Source: a virus. Taken from it: 27,037 nt of DNA. Positions 8,673-15,921 of this stretch are shown here, one piece after another. Position numbers and translations under genes: made by a program. The stretch lies in IMG/VR virus record IMGVR_UViG_3300046450_001731, positions 1 to 27,037 of that record; one strand, given 5' to 3'. Position 1 is the stretch's first letter. Every line of letters begins with the position of its first letter. The notes under the pieces were generated by a model. That model saw nothing but the letters and a program-made list of their open reading frames with translations, did no database searches and was not told where the DNA came from.

Positions 8673-8674
8673 AG

Positions 8675-10417
8675 CTATATGCCCTGTGGGGCTTGAGCTG
8701 CCGCTTGCTGCTGTTGTTCAAATCGTTCCTTGAGAATACGAAGGATCTCGCCCTTGTTCTGGAGTGCATCCATATTCTCAATCAGGATGCGAGCTGCGAT
8801 GTCGGGCGGGAATGCGCCTGACGGTACGAGCGTCTTGAATACCTCGCCCAGGACCTGCATCTGCTGCTCGCGGATAGTGTCAAATTGCGGTACGCGTTTG
8901 AAGATCACGTCGTACTTAAGGACGTCCTTGATCGACCGCTTGATACCCTCGCCTGGGCCGAGGACGTCGCCGGTATCTTTGTCGACCAGGATGGACGGTC
9001 GCGTGCCATCGAACGAGACAAATTCAGTGGTGCCCTCTGGCGCAAGAATGCGCACCTTGGTATCGTCGGGGTAGAACTGGGCGACCATCTTGAGCATACG
9101 CTCAGCGATCTCAACATTAGTGTGGGCAAAACTTTCGAAGATTGTCGTCTGCATGACGGCACCCTTCTCGCTGCGGCCAGCTTCCTGAGCTGCGCTGCGT
9201 GCGTTTGTTCCACCGAGACCCGACAGTGAATCGTTGACACCGGACACGCGCTGGAAAAGCGAGATGTACATCATCACCATCTCGCGCAGGTGAACCAGCT
9301 CTGGGAATTGCTTGTTGATCTCGATACGCTTGCTCTGCAGCGCACCATCCTCAACCATAATCACCGTGTCGGGCTGCGCGAGCTGCTCGATCAACGCCTG
9401 CTCATCCTTGACCGCACCCTGCTCGTAGATAGCCTGGTAGCTCGACAGCGTATGGATGTACTTGCTGTTCGCCTTGTTGATCATTTCCTGCAGCGAAACG
9501 AAAAAGTTGATCACGCCCTGCGGGTTGCCATGCCGGTCACGGAACGCGCAGAACGGAACGAAGGGGATCATGTCCTCCTTGTCGTTGAACGGCGTGACGT
9601 TTTTCGAATCGTCGTGGATATCACCCTCAAGAGCGACGTCACAAGTGAAGACGATTCTGCGAATCACTTCCTGGGCATCTCGGTAATACATCTCGATGAT
9701 GCGTACACGCCTGCCGTTCGGTCCTTGCAATCCAATCAGCGGTTGATTGGCGAGGACGATTTGTACGTCTTGCTCCTGAGAGTGATAGTCATCCATTCCC
9801 CCAGGGTCGCTACCGAACATCGAGTCATCCAGGTTCTCGATCTCCGACTTCTTATCTGGCCACTTCTTCATCGCGGCGTCGCGATCCATCCAGTAGGACC
9901 TGGCAATGAATCGGGCGTCGCTCATGCAGGGCTCGACCGCATAGGGGTCCCAATAGAACTCATGCCACGGTCGGCGCTTACCCCAAACTGAAGCCTTCTT
10001 TCCCTTGCCGGTCACTCCGAGGTGTATCCAGCCGATGCCACCCTTCAGCCCATCGAGGATCGCGGCGTTGCGATGGAAGCGAAACTTACTGGAGTCCTCG
10101 ACTTGGCGCAGCAGAGCTGTGTATTCACCCGCGACATCTTCGTCCGACGGCTCGCGACCGGCGAGCACCACGTCGTCGCCGCCTGAGATCAGTAACGCTG
10201 CGATCATATCCACGGTCGGCCTGGTCAAATTGATGACGGTCGGGTGCTGGCGTCGATCAGCAAGGATCTGCAGGTCATCGGCAGTCCACTGGTCGCCATC
10301 ATAGAATGCGAAGTGGCGGGAGTTCTCTTGCCGCCACGTCCTCTGGTAGTCGACGCTCTGCTGCAGCATCGATTCAAAGCGGTGAGGGTCGTCTCGTCTT
10401 GGTTCAAGCGACGGCAC
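8675..10417 (-). CDS. Portal protein, P22 type
   Basis: A 580-aa protein with the landmarks of P22-like portals: residues 24-75 (YQRTWRQENSRHFAFYDGDQ, then TVINLTRPTVDMIAALL), the wing region with WHEFYWDPYAV near residue 150, the helical stem around residues 300-420 (FFVSLQEMINKANSKYIHTL) and a Gln/Ala-rich C-terminal barrel (LKERFEQQQQAAAQAP). It forms the dodecamer through which DNA is packaged. The start is GTG at 10417 with GAGAGG upstream, overlapping the end of the preceding gene by 14 nt. It is followed by the scaffold gene after a hairpin. Length is somewhat shorter than P22 portal. Confidence 0.85.
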   Translation of the reverse strand: MPSLEPRRDDPHRFESMLQQSVDYQRTWRQENSRHFAFYDGDQWTADDLQILADRRQHPTVINLTRPTVDMIAALLISGGDDVVLAGREPSDEDVAGEYTALLRQVEDSSKFRFHRNAAILDGLKGGIGWIHLGVTGKGKKASVWGKRRPWHEFYWDPYAVEPCMSDARFIARSYWMDRDAAMKKWPDKKSEIENLDDSMFGSDPGGMDDYHSQEQDVQIVLANQPLIGLQGPNGRRVRIIEMYYRDAQEVIRRIVFTCDVALEGDIHDDSKNVTPFNDKEDMIPFVPFCAFRDRHGNPQGVINFFVSLQEMINKANSKYIHTLSSYQAIYEQGAVKDEQALIEQLAQPDTVIMVEDGALQSKRIEINKQFPELVHLREMVMMYISLFQRVSGVNDSLSGLGGTNARSAAQEAGRSEKGAVMQTTIFESFAHTNVEIAERMLKMVAQFYPDDTKVRILAPEGTTEFVSFDGTRPSILVDKDTGDVLGPGEGIKRSIKDVLKYDVIFKRVPQFDTIREQQMQVLGEVFKTLVPSGAFPPDIAARILIENMDALQNKGEILRILKERFEQQQQAAAQAPQGI

Positions 10418-11018
10418 TGGGCAACCTCTCGATCGTTCGGTTGATCACTAGCTCGATTCGGGCGGCTACGTCAGCGGGGGCTGGGGCACCTGGCCCGGTG
10501 ACGATGTGGAGGTAGTCGTCGAACAGTCCACGGATCGAGGTCATATCGTTGCGGAATTGCTTCAGCCCCTGATTCTCGATCGTGCCCTGGCTGGCCTGAT
10601 GCCAGATACCCCGCTCAGCCTCTAAACTTCCAAGCTCAATGCGAGTTCTAACGAGCGCAGCGCGTAGCTGTGAATTTTCTGCAGAGACCTGGGGGATATC
10701 CGGTAGCTTCTCTAAGGCAGCATCGAGGGACGCGACGCCGCGCTCCAACTCCTCGTCAGTAGCCTTCCGTTGCGGTATGTAACGCGCAAGGCCCGACTGG
10801 AACTCTCGCCCCGCCAGTGTGGCAACGAACTTGTCCGCCCCATTCGCACTGTCGCCGTCCACGTAGTCCTGGTAGTCACCATCCGCCATAACCAGGCGGC
10901 GATGATAGGCAGCTGACATCGTATCGTCGATCTCCTGCTGCTGCTTACGCTTGTCGTCCGTGTTAGTCTTGCTCGCCACTTTCGTACAAATCCTTGAGAC
11001 TCTGGTTATTTCCGCCAT
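10404..11018 (-). CDS. First gene of virion operon, unknown
   Basis: A 204-aa mostly helical protein. Residues 60-85 include DKFVATLAGREFQSGLARYI; residues 88-150 form helices with a probable coiled coil (SAENSQLRAALVRTRIELGS); residues 180-204 form a helix (AARIELVINRTIERLPS). No helix-turn-helix is evident, so a small-terminase role is not supported although its place beside portal and terminase would allow it. The start at 11018 has only GGAAAA upstream; the ATG at 10919 has AGGAG at a long spacing and is an alternative. It opens the minus-strand operon next to two operator-like repeats. Confidence 0.65.
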   Translation of the reverse strand: MAEITRVSRICTKVASKTNTDDKRKQQQEIDDTMSAAYHRRLVMADGDYQDYVDGDSANGADKFVATLAGREFQSGLARYIPQRKATDEELERGVASLDAALEKLPDIPQVSAENSQLRAALVRTRIELGSLEAERGIWHQASQGTIENQGLKQFRNDMTSIRGLFDDYLHIVTGPGAPAPADVAARIELVINRTIERLPSAVA

Positions 11019-11043
11019 TTTTCCGCCACTTTAGTACGGGTAG

Positions 11044-11090
11044 TGTACATATTTGAACATTACAAGGACATTGCTGTACATTTTTGAACA
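11044..11090. promoter_or_regulatory. Two 16-bp operator-like repeats between divergent operons
   Basis: TGTACATATTTGAACA (11044-11059) and TGTACATTTTTGAACA (11075-11090) match at 15 of 16 positions, with starts 31 bp apart, or about three helical turns. Each is nearly palindromic (TGTnCA, four A/T, TGnACA). They sit in the 90-bp gap between the terminase and the virion operon. The arrangement suits a dimeric regulator or a phage-specific activator that controls both directions. No other copy was found in the window by eye. No convincing sigma70 promoter was seen here. Confidence 0.6.
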
Positions 11091-11108
11091 ATAGGATATC
11101 TTACTGGC

Positions 11109-12683
11109 ATGGTAACGAAAGAGCATCTAAATAGGTCGCTGCGGAAGATGGCTTTCTATATCGGTCGCTGGCGCCAAGATCCCCTGGCCTTTGTTATCGA
11201 AGCGATGCAGGCTGATAAGTACGGCTACCCCACCCACCAGCAGGCTGAGGTCCTAAAGGCTCTGCCGTTCCACCGGTACATCGCAATTAAGTCCGGTCAT
11301 GGTGTAGGGAAGACTCGCCTGGAAAGCTGGATTCATTGGTGGCACCTGGTCTGCAACAAGGATCTGAGCCAGCCTATGAAATGCCTCCTTACCGGTCCCA
11401 CTAAGCAGACGGTAGCTGATCGCCTTTGGGGCGAATGTAAGCTAACCAGAGGGCACCTGGTTCCCTGGCTGCGCGACCAATTTATTGTCAACGAGGAGCG
11501 CGGGGTCTACAACGACGCGACGTTCCACCCCTGGGAGTCCACCCACCAGACAGCATCAAAGGAAAACACCGAAGCTCTGGCTGGCGTACATGGGACACCG
11601 CTATTCATTATCGAAGAGCCTAGTGGCGTGGAGGAGATCGTCTTTGAAACCCTGGGTGGCGGCATGTCTGACGAGGATGCCCGATCAGTGATGTTCGGGA
11701 ACCCGACCAGGAACCACGGCTACTTCTACAACGCCTTCAGCAGCCGCGAGTCAGTCTGGAGGTGTTTCACGTTCAGCTGCCGCGAGTGCCTCGCAACCGA
11801 GGCCTACAGCTACGCCTACACCGACCCGCTCGGCAGAGAGAAGGTCATCCAGGTTAAGGGGCGCGTCACTCCTATGTATATCACTGAGCGTGAGCGAGAT
11901 CACGGACAGGACAGCAATGTGGTGCGGGTGCGTGTCGACGGGGAGTTCCCCACCGAGGCAAAGGACCAGCTTATCTCCAGGGCAGACGTCATGCGATGCT
12001 TTGAGCGATCCATGCCAGAAAGCCAGCCACAAATGGCTATCATGGGGGTCGACGTCGCTGATCAGGGTGACGACTACTCTGCCTACGCAGTGCGTCAAGG
12101 CCGGGCTCTGATTGCCGTCGACCGATGGCACAAGCCTACTGACGAGACAGAGACCCACATCACTAACACTTATCGAGAGTTTGTGTCTCATGGGGTGAAG
12201 ATCGGGCGAATCAACATTGAGAAAAATGGTGTCGGCACGGGGGTGTTCAACAACATCCGCAAGGCACTAATTGATGAGCCAGTGATTGTCGCAGCGGTCA
12301 TCCCCCATGAGGCACCCTGGCGTGACGGCGGGGTGCGTTGTAGCCGGGTCAGGGATTACCTCTGGTGGCAGACCCGGCTATGGCTGAAGTTCAGCGAGCC
12401 TGTATTTAAGGATGACGGGGACCTGTTCCAGCGATTGATCCATGAGCTGACGATCCTGACATATGACGATGCCGACGGCCCCCTCAAGGTCGAAGGCAAG
12501 AAGAGCCTGCGCCGACGGGGCGAATCGTCCCCCGATATGGCCGATGCCGTGACGTTCACTTTCCATGGAGCTGACTCACAGAGGCTGTCAGCTGAGCCTG
12601 AGGCTGTCATTGATCGGTGGCGTGTCATTCGGAACCGACGCAAGAAGCAGCAGCAGGATGCACGTAAGTGGGTGGGCGCATGA
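11109..12683 (+). CDS. terL: Terminase large subunit
   Basis: A 524-aa ATP-driven DNA-packaging motor with nuclease. ATPase domain: Walker A SGHGVGKT (62-69), Walker B LFIIEE (165-170, catalytic Glu at 169 or 170) and a coupling motif FGNPT (196-200). Nuclease domain, RNase H fold: GVDVADQGDD (313-322), INIEKNGVGTGV (368-379) and PDMADA (475-480), giving acidic residues D315, E371 and D476/D479. The order and spacing fit full-length terminases. The gene diverges from the portal operon, an uncommon arrangement. The next gene starts in its stop codon (ATGA). No small subunit is recognised in the window. Confidence 0.93.
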   Translation: MVTKEHLNRSLRKMAFYIGRWRQDPLAFVIEAMQADKYGYPTHQQAEVLKALPFHRYIAIKSGHGVGKTRLESWIHWWHLVCNKDLSQPMKCLLTGPTKQTVADRLWGECKLTRGHLVPWLRDQFIVNEERGVYNDATFHPWESTHQTASKENTEALAGVHGTPLFIIEEPSGVEEIVFETLGGGMSDEDARSVMFGNPTRNHGYFYNAFSSRESVWRCFTFSCRECLATEAYSYAYTDPLGREKVIQVKGRVTPMYITERERDHGQDSNVVRVRVDGEFPTEAKDQLISRADVMRCFERSMPESQPQMAIMGVDVADQGDDYSAYAVRQGRALIAVDRWHKPTDETETHITNTYREFVSHGVKIGRINIEKNGVGTGVFNNIRKALIDEPVIVAAVIPHEAPWRDGGVRCSRVRDYLWWQTRLWLKFSEPVFKDDGDLFQRLIHELTILTYDDADGPLKVEGKKSLRRRGESSPDMADAVTFTFHGADSQRLSAEPEAVIDRWRVIRNRRKKQQQDARKWVGA

Positions 12684-12943
12684 AGAGGTCCTGGGTGATG
12701 GGAACGAAGTACAGGGGTGGGCTGCACGTCCTCGGCTTGAAGGGGTTCAATGTGCAGGTCCCCAGGCCTGAGCTGATGACCGCTCTCAACGTGGCCTGCA
12801 ACATCATTAACCCTGACGATCCGATCGCAGCTCTCATCGATTGCCTCAAAATAGTCAAGAAGGTCAAGCCACCAGGTCGTGATATCGGGGTAGGGCCCGA
12901 CACCCGCGACATGCTATTCAGTCACAGCAAGTACAAGGTTTGA
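12680..12943 (+). CDS. Small protein coupled to terminase, unknown
   Basis: An 87-aa basic protein. The start is the ATG at 12680, which overlaps the terminase stop as ATGA; an upstream in-frame ATG lies inside terminase and is less likely. Residues 1-30 look like short strands (GTKYRGGLHVLGLKGFNVQV) and residues 31-65 like helices with NPDDPIAALIDCLKIVKKVK. No motif is recognised. Tight coupling suggests a role in packaging or a need for a fixed ratio with terminase, but this is inference. Confidence 0.6.
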   Translation: MKRSWVMGTKYRGGLHVLGLKGFNVQVPRPELMTALNVACNIINPDDPIAALIDCLKIVKKVKPPGRDIGVGPDTRDMLFSHSKYKV

Positions 12944-12998
12944 CCTGCCAGAATTAGGCACCTACATTTTCCCCAACCCCAACCCCTGGAGGAAGAGC

Positions 12999-13226
12999 AT
13001 GGCTTTCAGAAGCGTAGCAGAGCAGGTAGAAAAGAACAGGAAGATGATCGAGCGGATCAGCCACTACGCCCAGCGCGACCTTGACGTCATGCAAGAGAAG
13101 GTAGTGACGTCAGGGCTTCTGCTGGCTGCTGTCTCATCTATCCTAATCAAAGCCAAATTGACGACCCCTGATGAGCTGGACGATATAGCCAGCAAGATCA
13201 ATGATGTCTACCAGGAGGGAGTATGA
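12999..13226 (+). CDS. Small helical protein, unknown
   Basis: A 75-aa protein with CTGGAGGA about 7 bases upstream of its ATG. Residues 5-32 form a charged amphipathic helix (AEQVEKNRKMIERISHYAQR). Residues 36-51 (VVTSGLLLAAVSSILI) are hydrophobic but short for a membrane span. Residues 55-75 form a charged helix. A two-helix hairpin or a weakly membrane-bound protein is possible. No family is recognised. Confidence 0.6.
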   Translation: MAFRSVAEQVEKNRKMIERISHYAQRDLDVMQEKVVTSGLLLAAVSSILIKAKLTTPDELDDIASKINDVYQEGV

Positions 13227-13241
13227 GTGCTCATCAGATAA

Positions 13242-13265
13242 CCTTGCAGCTCGTCAGCTGTAAGG
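13242..13265 (+). promoter_or_regulatory. Hairpin upstream of phosphoesterase gene
   Basis: CCTTGCAGCT and AGCTGTAAGG pair over ten positions (one G-U) around a CGTC loop, followed by an overlapping GGATT/AATCC inverted repeat at 13264-13275. It ends 27 nt before the next ATG. No T-run follows. It may tune translation of the phosphoesterase. Its loop and sequence differ from the hairpin family further downstream. Confidence 0.45.
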
Positions 13266-13292
13266 ATTAAAATCCACAAAAGAGGGCTGTCT

Positions 13293-14162
13293 ATGAAAGC
13301 AAGACACGCAGTTCAGCAAGTCACTCGCAACGTACACGCCGTGACCTTCGACCTGACCAGTGTTGACCAAGAGCAGTGGTTTTTGCTATCGAGCGATCGA
13401 CACCACGATAATGCACACACTGATTGGGAGTTGGAAAACAAGCACCTGAAACAAGCCGTCGAGCGCCAGGCAGGCATCATCGACATAGGCGACATGCATT
13501 GTGCTATGCAGGGTAAGTGGGATAAGCGCGCCGACCGATCCGCACTACGCGAGAAGTACAGGGATGGCGAATATCTCGATTCCTTAGTCAAGTATGCAGC
13601 CGAGTTCTACTCACCCTATGCAGAGAACTTCGTTATCGTGGGCCGAGGGAACCATGAAACGGCCATCACTAAACGGCATGAGACGGACATTACCGAACGC
13701 ACCTGTGATCTGATGTCCCACATGTCCGGTGGAAAGGTGCATGCTGGCGGATATGGGGGGTGGATCATTCTCCGCGCTCACCTCGGTGGGGAGAAGAAAC
13801 ACGTCATCCGAATGAAGTACTTTCACGGCTCCGGTGGCGGTGGGCCTGTTACTCGCGGCGTGATACAGACTAATCGAATGTCAGTTTTCTTGCCCGACGC
13901 AGACCTGGTCGTCACCGGCCATACGCATGACAACTGGATACTGCCGATTGCTCGGGAACGAATCAACAGAAGTGGAAAAATTTACATGGACGAGCAAACC
14001 CATGTACGCTGTGGCACATACAAAGATGAATACGGAGATGGCTTCGGGGGATGGCACATCGAGCGAGGAGGCCCACCAAAGCCATTAGGTGCAGTTTGGA
14101 TGCGTATCTGGCAGGAAGGGCGAGACAGGACGGTCAAGTATTCCGTAACCCGTGCTCAATAA
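13293..14162 (+). CDS. Calcineurin-like metallophosphoesterase
   Basis: A 289-aa protein carrying the standard metal-binding motifs in order: SDRHHDN (34-40), GDMHC (66-70), GRGNHE (117-122), an isolated His in KYFHGSGGGG (H178) and GHTHDN (209-214). The family hydrolyses phosphomonoester or phosphodiester bonds using a two-metal centre, and includes Mre11/SbcD nucleases and lambda-type phosphatases. The substrate cannot be told from sequence. No capping domain or membrane segment is seen, so it is probably cytoplasmic. It ends the terminase cluster, just before a 600-bp noncoding region. Confidence 0.85.
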   Translation: MKARHAVQQVTRNVHAVTFDLTSVDQEQWFLLSSDRHHDNAHTDWELENKHLKQAVERQAGIIDIGDMHCAMQGKWDKRADRSALREKYRDGEYLDSLVKYAAEFYSPYAENFVIVGRGNHETAITKRHETDITERTCDLMSHMSGGKVHAGGYGGWIILRAHLGGEKKHVIRMKYFHGSGGGGPVTRGVIQTNRMSVFLPDADLVVTGHTHDNWILPIARERINRSGKIYMDEQTHVRCGTYKDEYGDGFGGWHIERGGPPKPLGAVWMRIWQEGRDRTVKYSVTRAQ

Positions 14163-14199
14163 CTGAACTGGCTTGGATTCGCTAAACCACACCCCGTAC

Positions 14200-14228
14200 T
14201 TGACAACGGCGATCGAGGTTGTTACCTT
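14200..14228 (+). promoter_or_regulatory. Sigma70-like promoter candidate
   Basis: TTGACA at 14200-14205, a 17-nt spacer and TACCTT at 14223-14228. The -35 box is perfect and the -10 box is weak. A 9-bp inverted repeat brackets the site and could be an operator. Any transcript would read into the structured part of the noncoding region. Confidence 0.4.
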
Positions 14229-14494
14229 GGGCGGAGGGGGGCTAAAAAAGCCAGTACGGGGCGGGTTAAGTTTTTATTAGTATTTTGTAGGTGGGAAATT
14301 ATTTCCCTGGGAAAAAAAATAGGGTAGCGGGGTCAGGGGGAGATATCTGTATATGGGCGGGGGCCGAGGGTCCAACCCCCCCCCGGCACCCAAGGGGTCA
14401 GGGGGGCAGCGGTGAGAGCAGCGAGCGAACGGCGGGTCGACCATGACCTATTGCATGACCAGCATGCTGCTGCTCGTATACAGTATGACATCAG

Positions 14495-14551
14495 CGCCAC
14501 ACAGTAGATGTGGCGGGATGCTGGACTATCCCAGTAGTGGGAGGGGTCCAG
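14495..14551 (+). ncRNA. Adjacent hairpins, possible structured RNA
   Basis: CGCCACA and TGTGGCG pair perfectly around a 7-nt loop (14495-14515). Five bases later CTGGAC/GTCCAG (14521-14526, 14546-14551) encloses CCCA-GTAG-TGGG (14530-14541). GGGGTCCA is then directly repeated at 14544-14558. The stems are on the transcript side of the upstream promoter candidate. This is a structural prediction by eye, and the region may equally act as DNA. Confidence 0.35.
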
Positions 14552-14686
14552 GGGTCCAGCAGCCACAGCTGCGCAGCACCAGCCTAAGCACGGCGGGATA
14601 GGCCTCCACCAGGCTCTGGCCCGCATTCCGCCGTCGTCCACTGCCCCGCCACACCTTAGGGGCGCATGTTATCCTATAAGGGCGAC

Positions 14687-14715
14687 TTGACAAGTGGCTG
14701 GTACTGCATTACATT
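14687..14715 (+). promoter_or_regulatory. Promoter for the accessory gene array
   Basis: TTGACA at 14687-14692, 17-nt spacer, TACATT at 14710-14715 (four of six -10 matches). It ends 46 nt upstream of the first accessory gene. The -35 box lies inside the palindrome ACTTGACAAGT (14685-14695), so a repressor could cover it. It is the best promoter in the window and probably starts the array transcript. Confidence 0.65.
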
Positions 14716-14761
14716 GTGGGTTCATTCTGTTTGTTATTCACCCATCACCCTGGAGAGCACC

Positions 14762-15064
14762 ATGAACACCAGCATCACCACCCGCACCATGACCAACGGG
14801 TTCGTCAACACCGCGAGCACGGAGCTGGTGCAGCTCGACTGCCAGACCCTGGTCGAGATGATCGACCCGCAGAGTGAGACCGTCTACATCGACGCAGTCC
14901 ACCGGCTGCAGGTCAACAGCGTGTTCAAGTTCGAAGGCCAGTGGCTGAACGTCGGTGGCCTGGTCGATATCGAGCAGGGGTTCAGCACCTGCAGCAGTTG
15001 CGGGTGCCCCCTGGGTCACACCTCGCAAGATCCCGACACCTGCAACGACGCAGACTGTCAGTAA
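14762..15064 (+). CDS. First array gene, C-terminal zinc-binding motif
   Basis: A 100-aa protein. The start is the ATG at 14762, preceded by CACCCTGGAGAGCACC, the same leader as the next gene; a longer in-frame extension upstream crosses the promoter and is rejected. Residues 22-72 are mixed strands and helices. The tail has C77, C80, C82, C94 and C99 (TCSSCGCPLGH and TCNDADC), a likely small zinc ribbon. The Thr-rich N-terminus is shared in style with other array genes. Function is unknown. Confidence 0.75.
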   Translation: MNTSITTRTMTNGFVNTASTELVQLDCQTLVEMIDPQSETVYIDAVHRLQVNSVFKFEGQWLNVGGLVDIEQGFSTCSSCGCPLGHTSQDPDTCNDADCQ

Positions 15065-15080
15065 TCACCACCACCACAAC

Positions 15081-15096
15081 GGGGGCTGCGACCCCC
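15081..15096 (+). repeat. Start-associated hairpin 1 (GGGGG, CTGCGA loop)
   Basis: GGGGG-CTGCGA-CCCCC lies after the first gene's stop, with 26 nt between the hairpin and the next ATG. The leader CTGGAGA follows at 15111-15117. Confidence 0.8.
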
Positions 15097-15122
15097 ATCA
15101 CAACAACACCCTGGAGAGCACC

Positions 15123-15464
15123 ATGAACACCACCACCACCACCAGCACTGCTTGGGCAGCGCACATGTGCCTGCATCGCCACATCACCCTGACCGGCGGG
15201 AGCAGGGAGCCCACTTGCCATCGCTGTGGGACCACTGGACGGGCAGAGCTGGTCGGCACAGAGAGCCTCTACCCTGGGCCGTCCCCGAGTCGGCGGTTCA
15301 TTCGCATCAACGGACAGATCGACGATCTCGTAGCCGATGCGGCGGACGCCAGTGCACGGCGGGAGCAGGGAGCAACGAGCTGGGACGCCGCAGCTCAGGC
15401 CCGGCGCAACATCACGGCCACCTGGGAACGGGCATTCTCGGGCGCCGATCTCTTCACCGTCTAA
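15123..15464 (+). CDS. Small protein with zinc-finger-like N-terminus
   Basis: A 113-aa protein starting at the ATG at 15123 with the CTGGAGA leader. It opens with five Thr encoded by ACC repeats. C16, H18, H20, C32 and C35 (MCLHRH and TCHRCG) could bind one zinc. Residues 50-105 are helical and charged (FIRINGQIDDLVADAADASA, then AAAQARRNITATWERAF). The gene carries two copies of the 16-bp GGCGGGAGCAGGGAGC repeat in two different reading frames. Function is unknown. Confidence 0.7.
   Translation: MNTTTTTSTAWAAHMCLHRHITLTGGSREPTCHRCGTTGRAELVGTESLYPGPSPSRRFIRINGQIDDLVADAADASARREQGATSWDAAAQARRNITATWERAFSGADLFTV
15195..15210 (+). repeat. 16-bp repeat, copy 1
   Basis: GGCGGGAGCAGGGAGC, here in codon phase 0 and read as GGSRE. 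The same 16-mer recurs at 15358 and 22685 in the other two codon phases. Confidence 0.7.
15358..15373 (+). repeat. 16-bp repeat, copy 2
   Basis: Identical 16-mer, read here as RREQGA. With four more bases upstream it shares 20 nt, GCACGGCGGGAGCAGGGAGC (15354-15373), with the copy at 22681-22700. Confidence 0.7.
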
Positions 15465-15481
15465 CCTACACCACCACAACC

Positions 15482-15499
15482 GGGGCGAATCACCGCCCC
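15482..15499 (+). repeat. Start-associated hairpin 2 (GGGGCG, AATCAC loop)
   Basis: GGGGCG-AATCAC-CGCCCC, 20 nt before the next ATG. It is preceded by an A/C-only stretch and followed by the CCCTGGAGA leader. Confidence 0.8.
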
Positions 15500-15519
15500 A
15501 AATAACCCTGGAGAACACC

Positions 15520-15816
15520 ATGAAGACCATGATGAAAACTATGTACATGATCACCCTGGACAACGGCACAGAGATACACGCAAATAGCGGCGGCGTCGAA
15601 CGTCTGCACGAACTCAGTACGCATTACGCCAAAGTTGCGAGGGCCGCACGGCTCCTGTGCGGGGGTCGCAATACCACCACCGCGAAACTGGCCGACGAAG
15701 CGAGCGAGAAATTGTCCGACGCGGGGTTCGATATGGAATACGGTGATCCCGACAGCAGTGCGTTGAACTTCGTCACCTGTTACACGGATATACGACAGAC
15801 CCGCGTAAGGAAGTGA
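15520..15816 (+). CDS. Small accessory protein, unknown
   Basis: A 98-aa protein starting at the ATG at 15520 with CTGGAGA six bases upstream; longer in-frame extensions run through the hairpin and the previous gene. It opens with three Met-rich short steps (MKTMMKTMYMITLDNGTEIH), then a helix (ERLHELSTHYAKVARAARLL) and a second helix (AKLADEASEKLSDAGFDMEY). No catalytic motif or membrane segment is seen. Probably a small cytoplasmic phage protein of unknown role. Confidence 0.7.
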   Translation: MKTMMKTMYMITLDNGTEIHANSGGVERLHELSTHYAKVARAARLLCGGRNTTTAKLADEASEKLSDAGFDMEYGDPDSSALNFVTCYTDIRQTRVRK

Positions 15817-15832
15817 CCAAGTAAACGGCGAA

Positions 15833-15873
15833 ACGCACCTGCGAGTGCGTCGCGGCGGGGTTGTTCCCGCCGC
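15833..15873 (+). repeat. Tandem start-associated hairpins 3
   Basis: Two hairpins in a row. The first is ACGCAC-CTGCGA-GTGCGT (15833-15850), with the same loop as hairpin 1 but a different stem. The second pairs GCGGCGGG (15852-15859) with CCCGCCGC (15866-15873) around a six-base loop. CGGCGAAAC begins at 15826 and also opens the tandem element at 20081-20129. The next ATG is 48 nt downstream. Confidence 0.75.
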
Positions 15874-15921
15874 CTGACGATGCCAGCAATGCACCAACCA
15901 AATCCCTGGAGGGAAAGCACC

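Larger units (their letters stand above)
14163..14761. other. 600-bp noncoding control region
   Basis: No credible gene is seen here on either strand. The region holds a 9-bp inverted repeat flanking a promoter-like site (CCCCGTACT at 14192-14200, AGTACGGGG at 14253-14261), a GGCT-A5-AGCC hairpin at 14240-14252, an A/T-rich block at 14268-14330 with the palindrome GGGAAAttaTTTCCC (14293-14307), long runs of G and C around 14352-14420, two hairpins at 14495-14551 and a second promoter-like site. It separates packaging genes from the accessory region. It could be a replication origin, a regulatory hub or a noncoding RNA locus; the sequence does not decide. Confidence 0.5.

Noticed and set aside
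14333-14641. 102-aa minus-strand open frame in the noncoding region
   Set aside because: Trp/Cys/Pro-rich translation typical of noncoding GC-rich DNA, no ribosome site, and it crosses the hairpins.
14300-14660. tRNA gene in the structured noncoding region
   Set aside because: No cloverleaf with a T-arm GTTCRA and matching acceptor stem could be assembled by eye.
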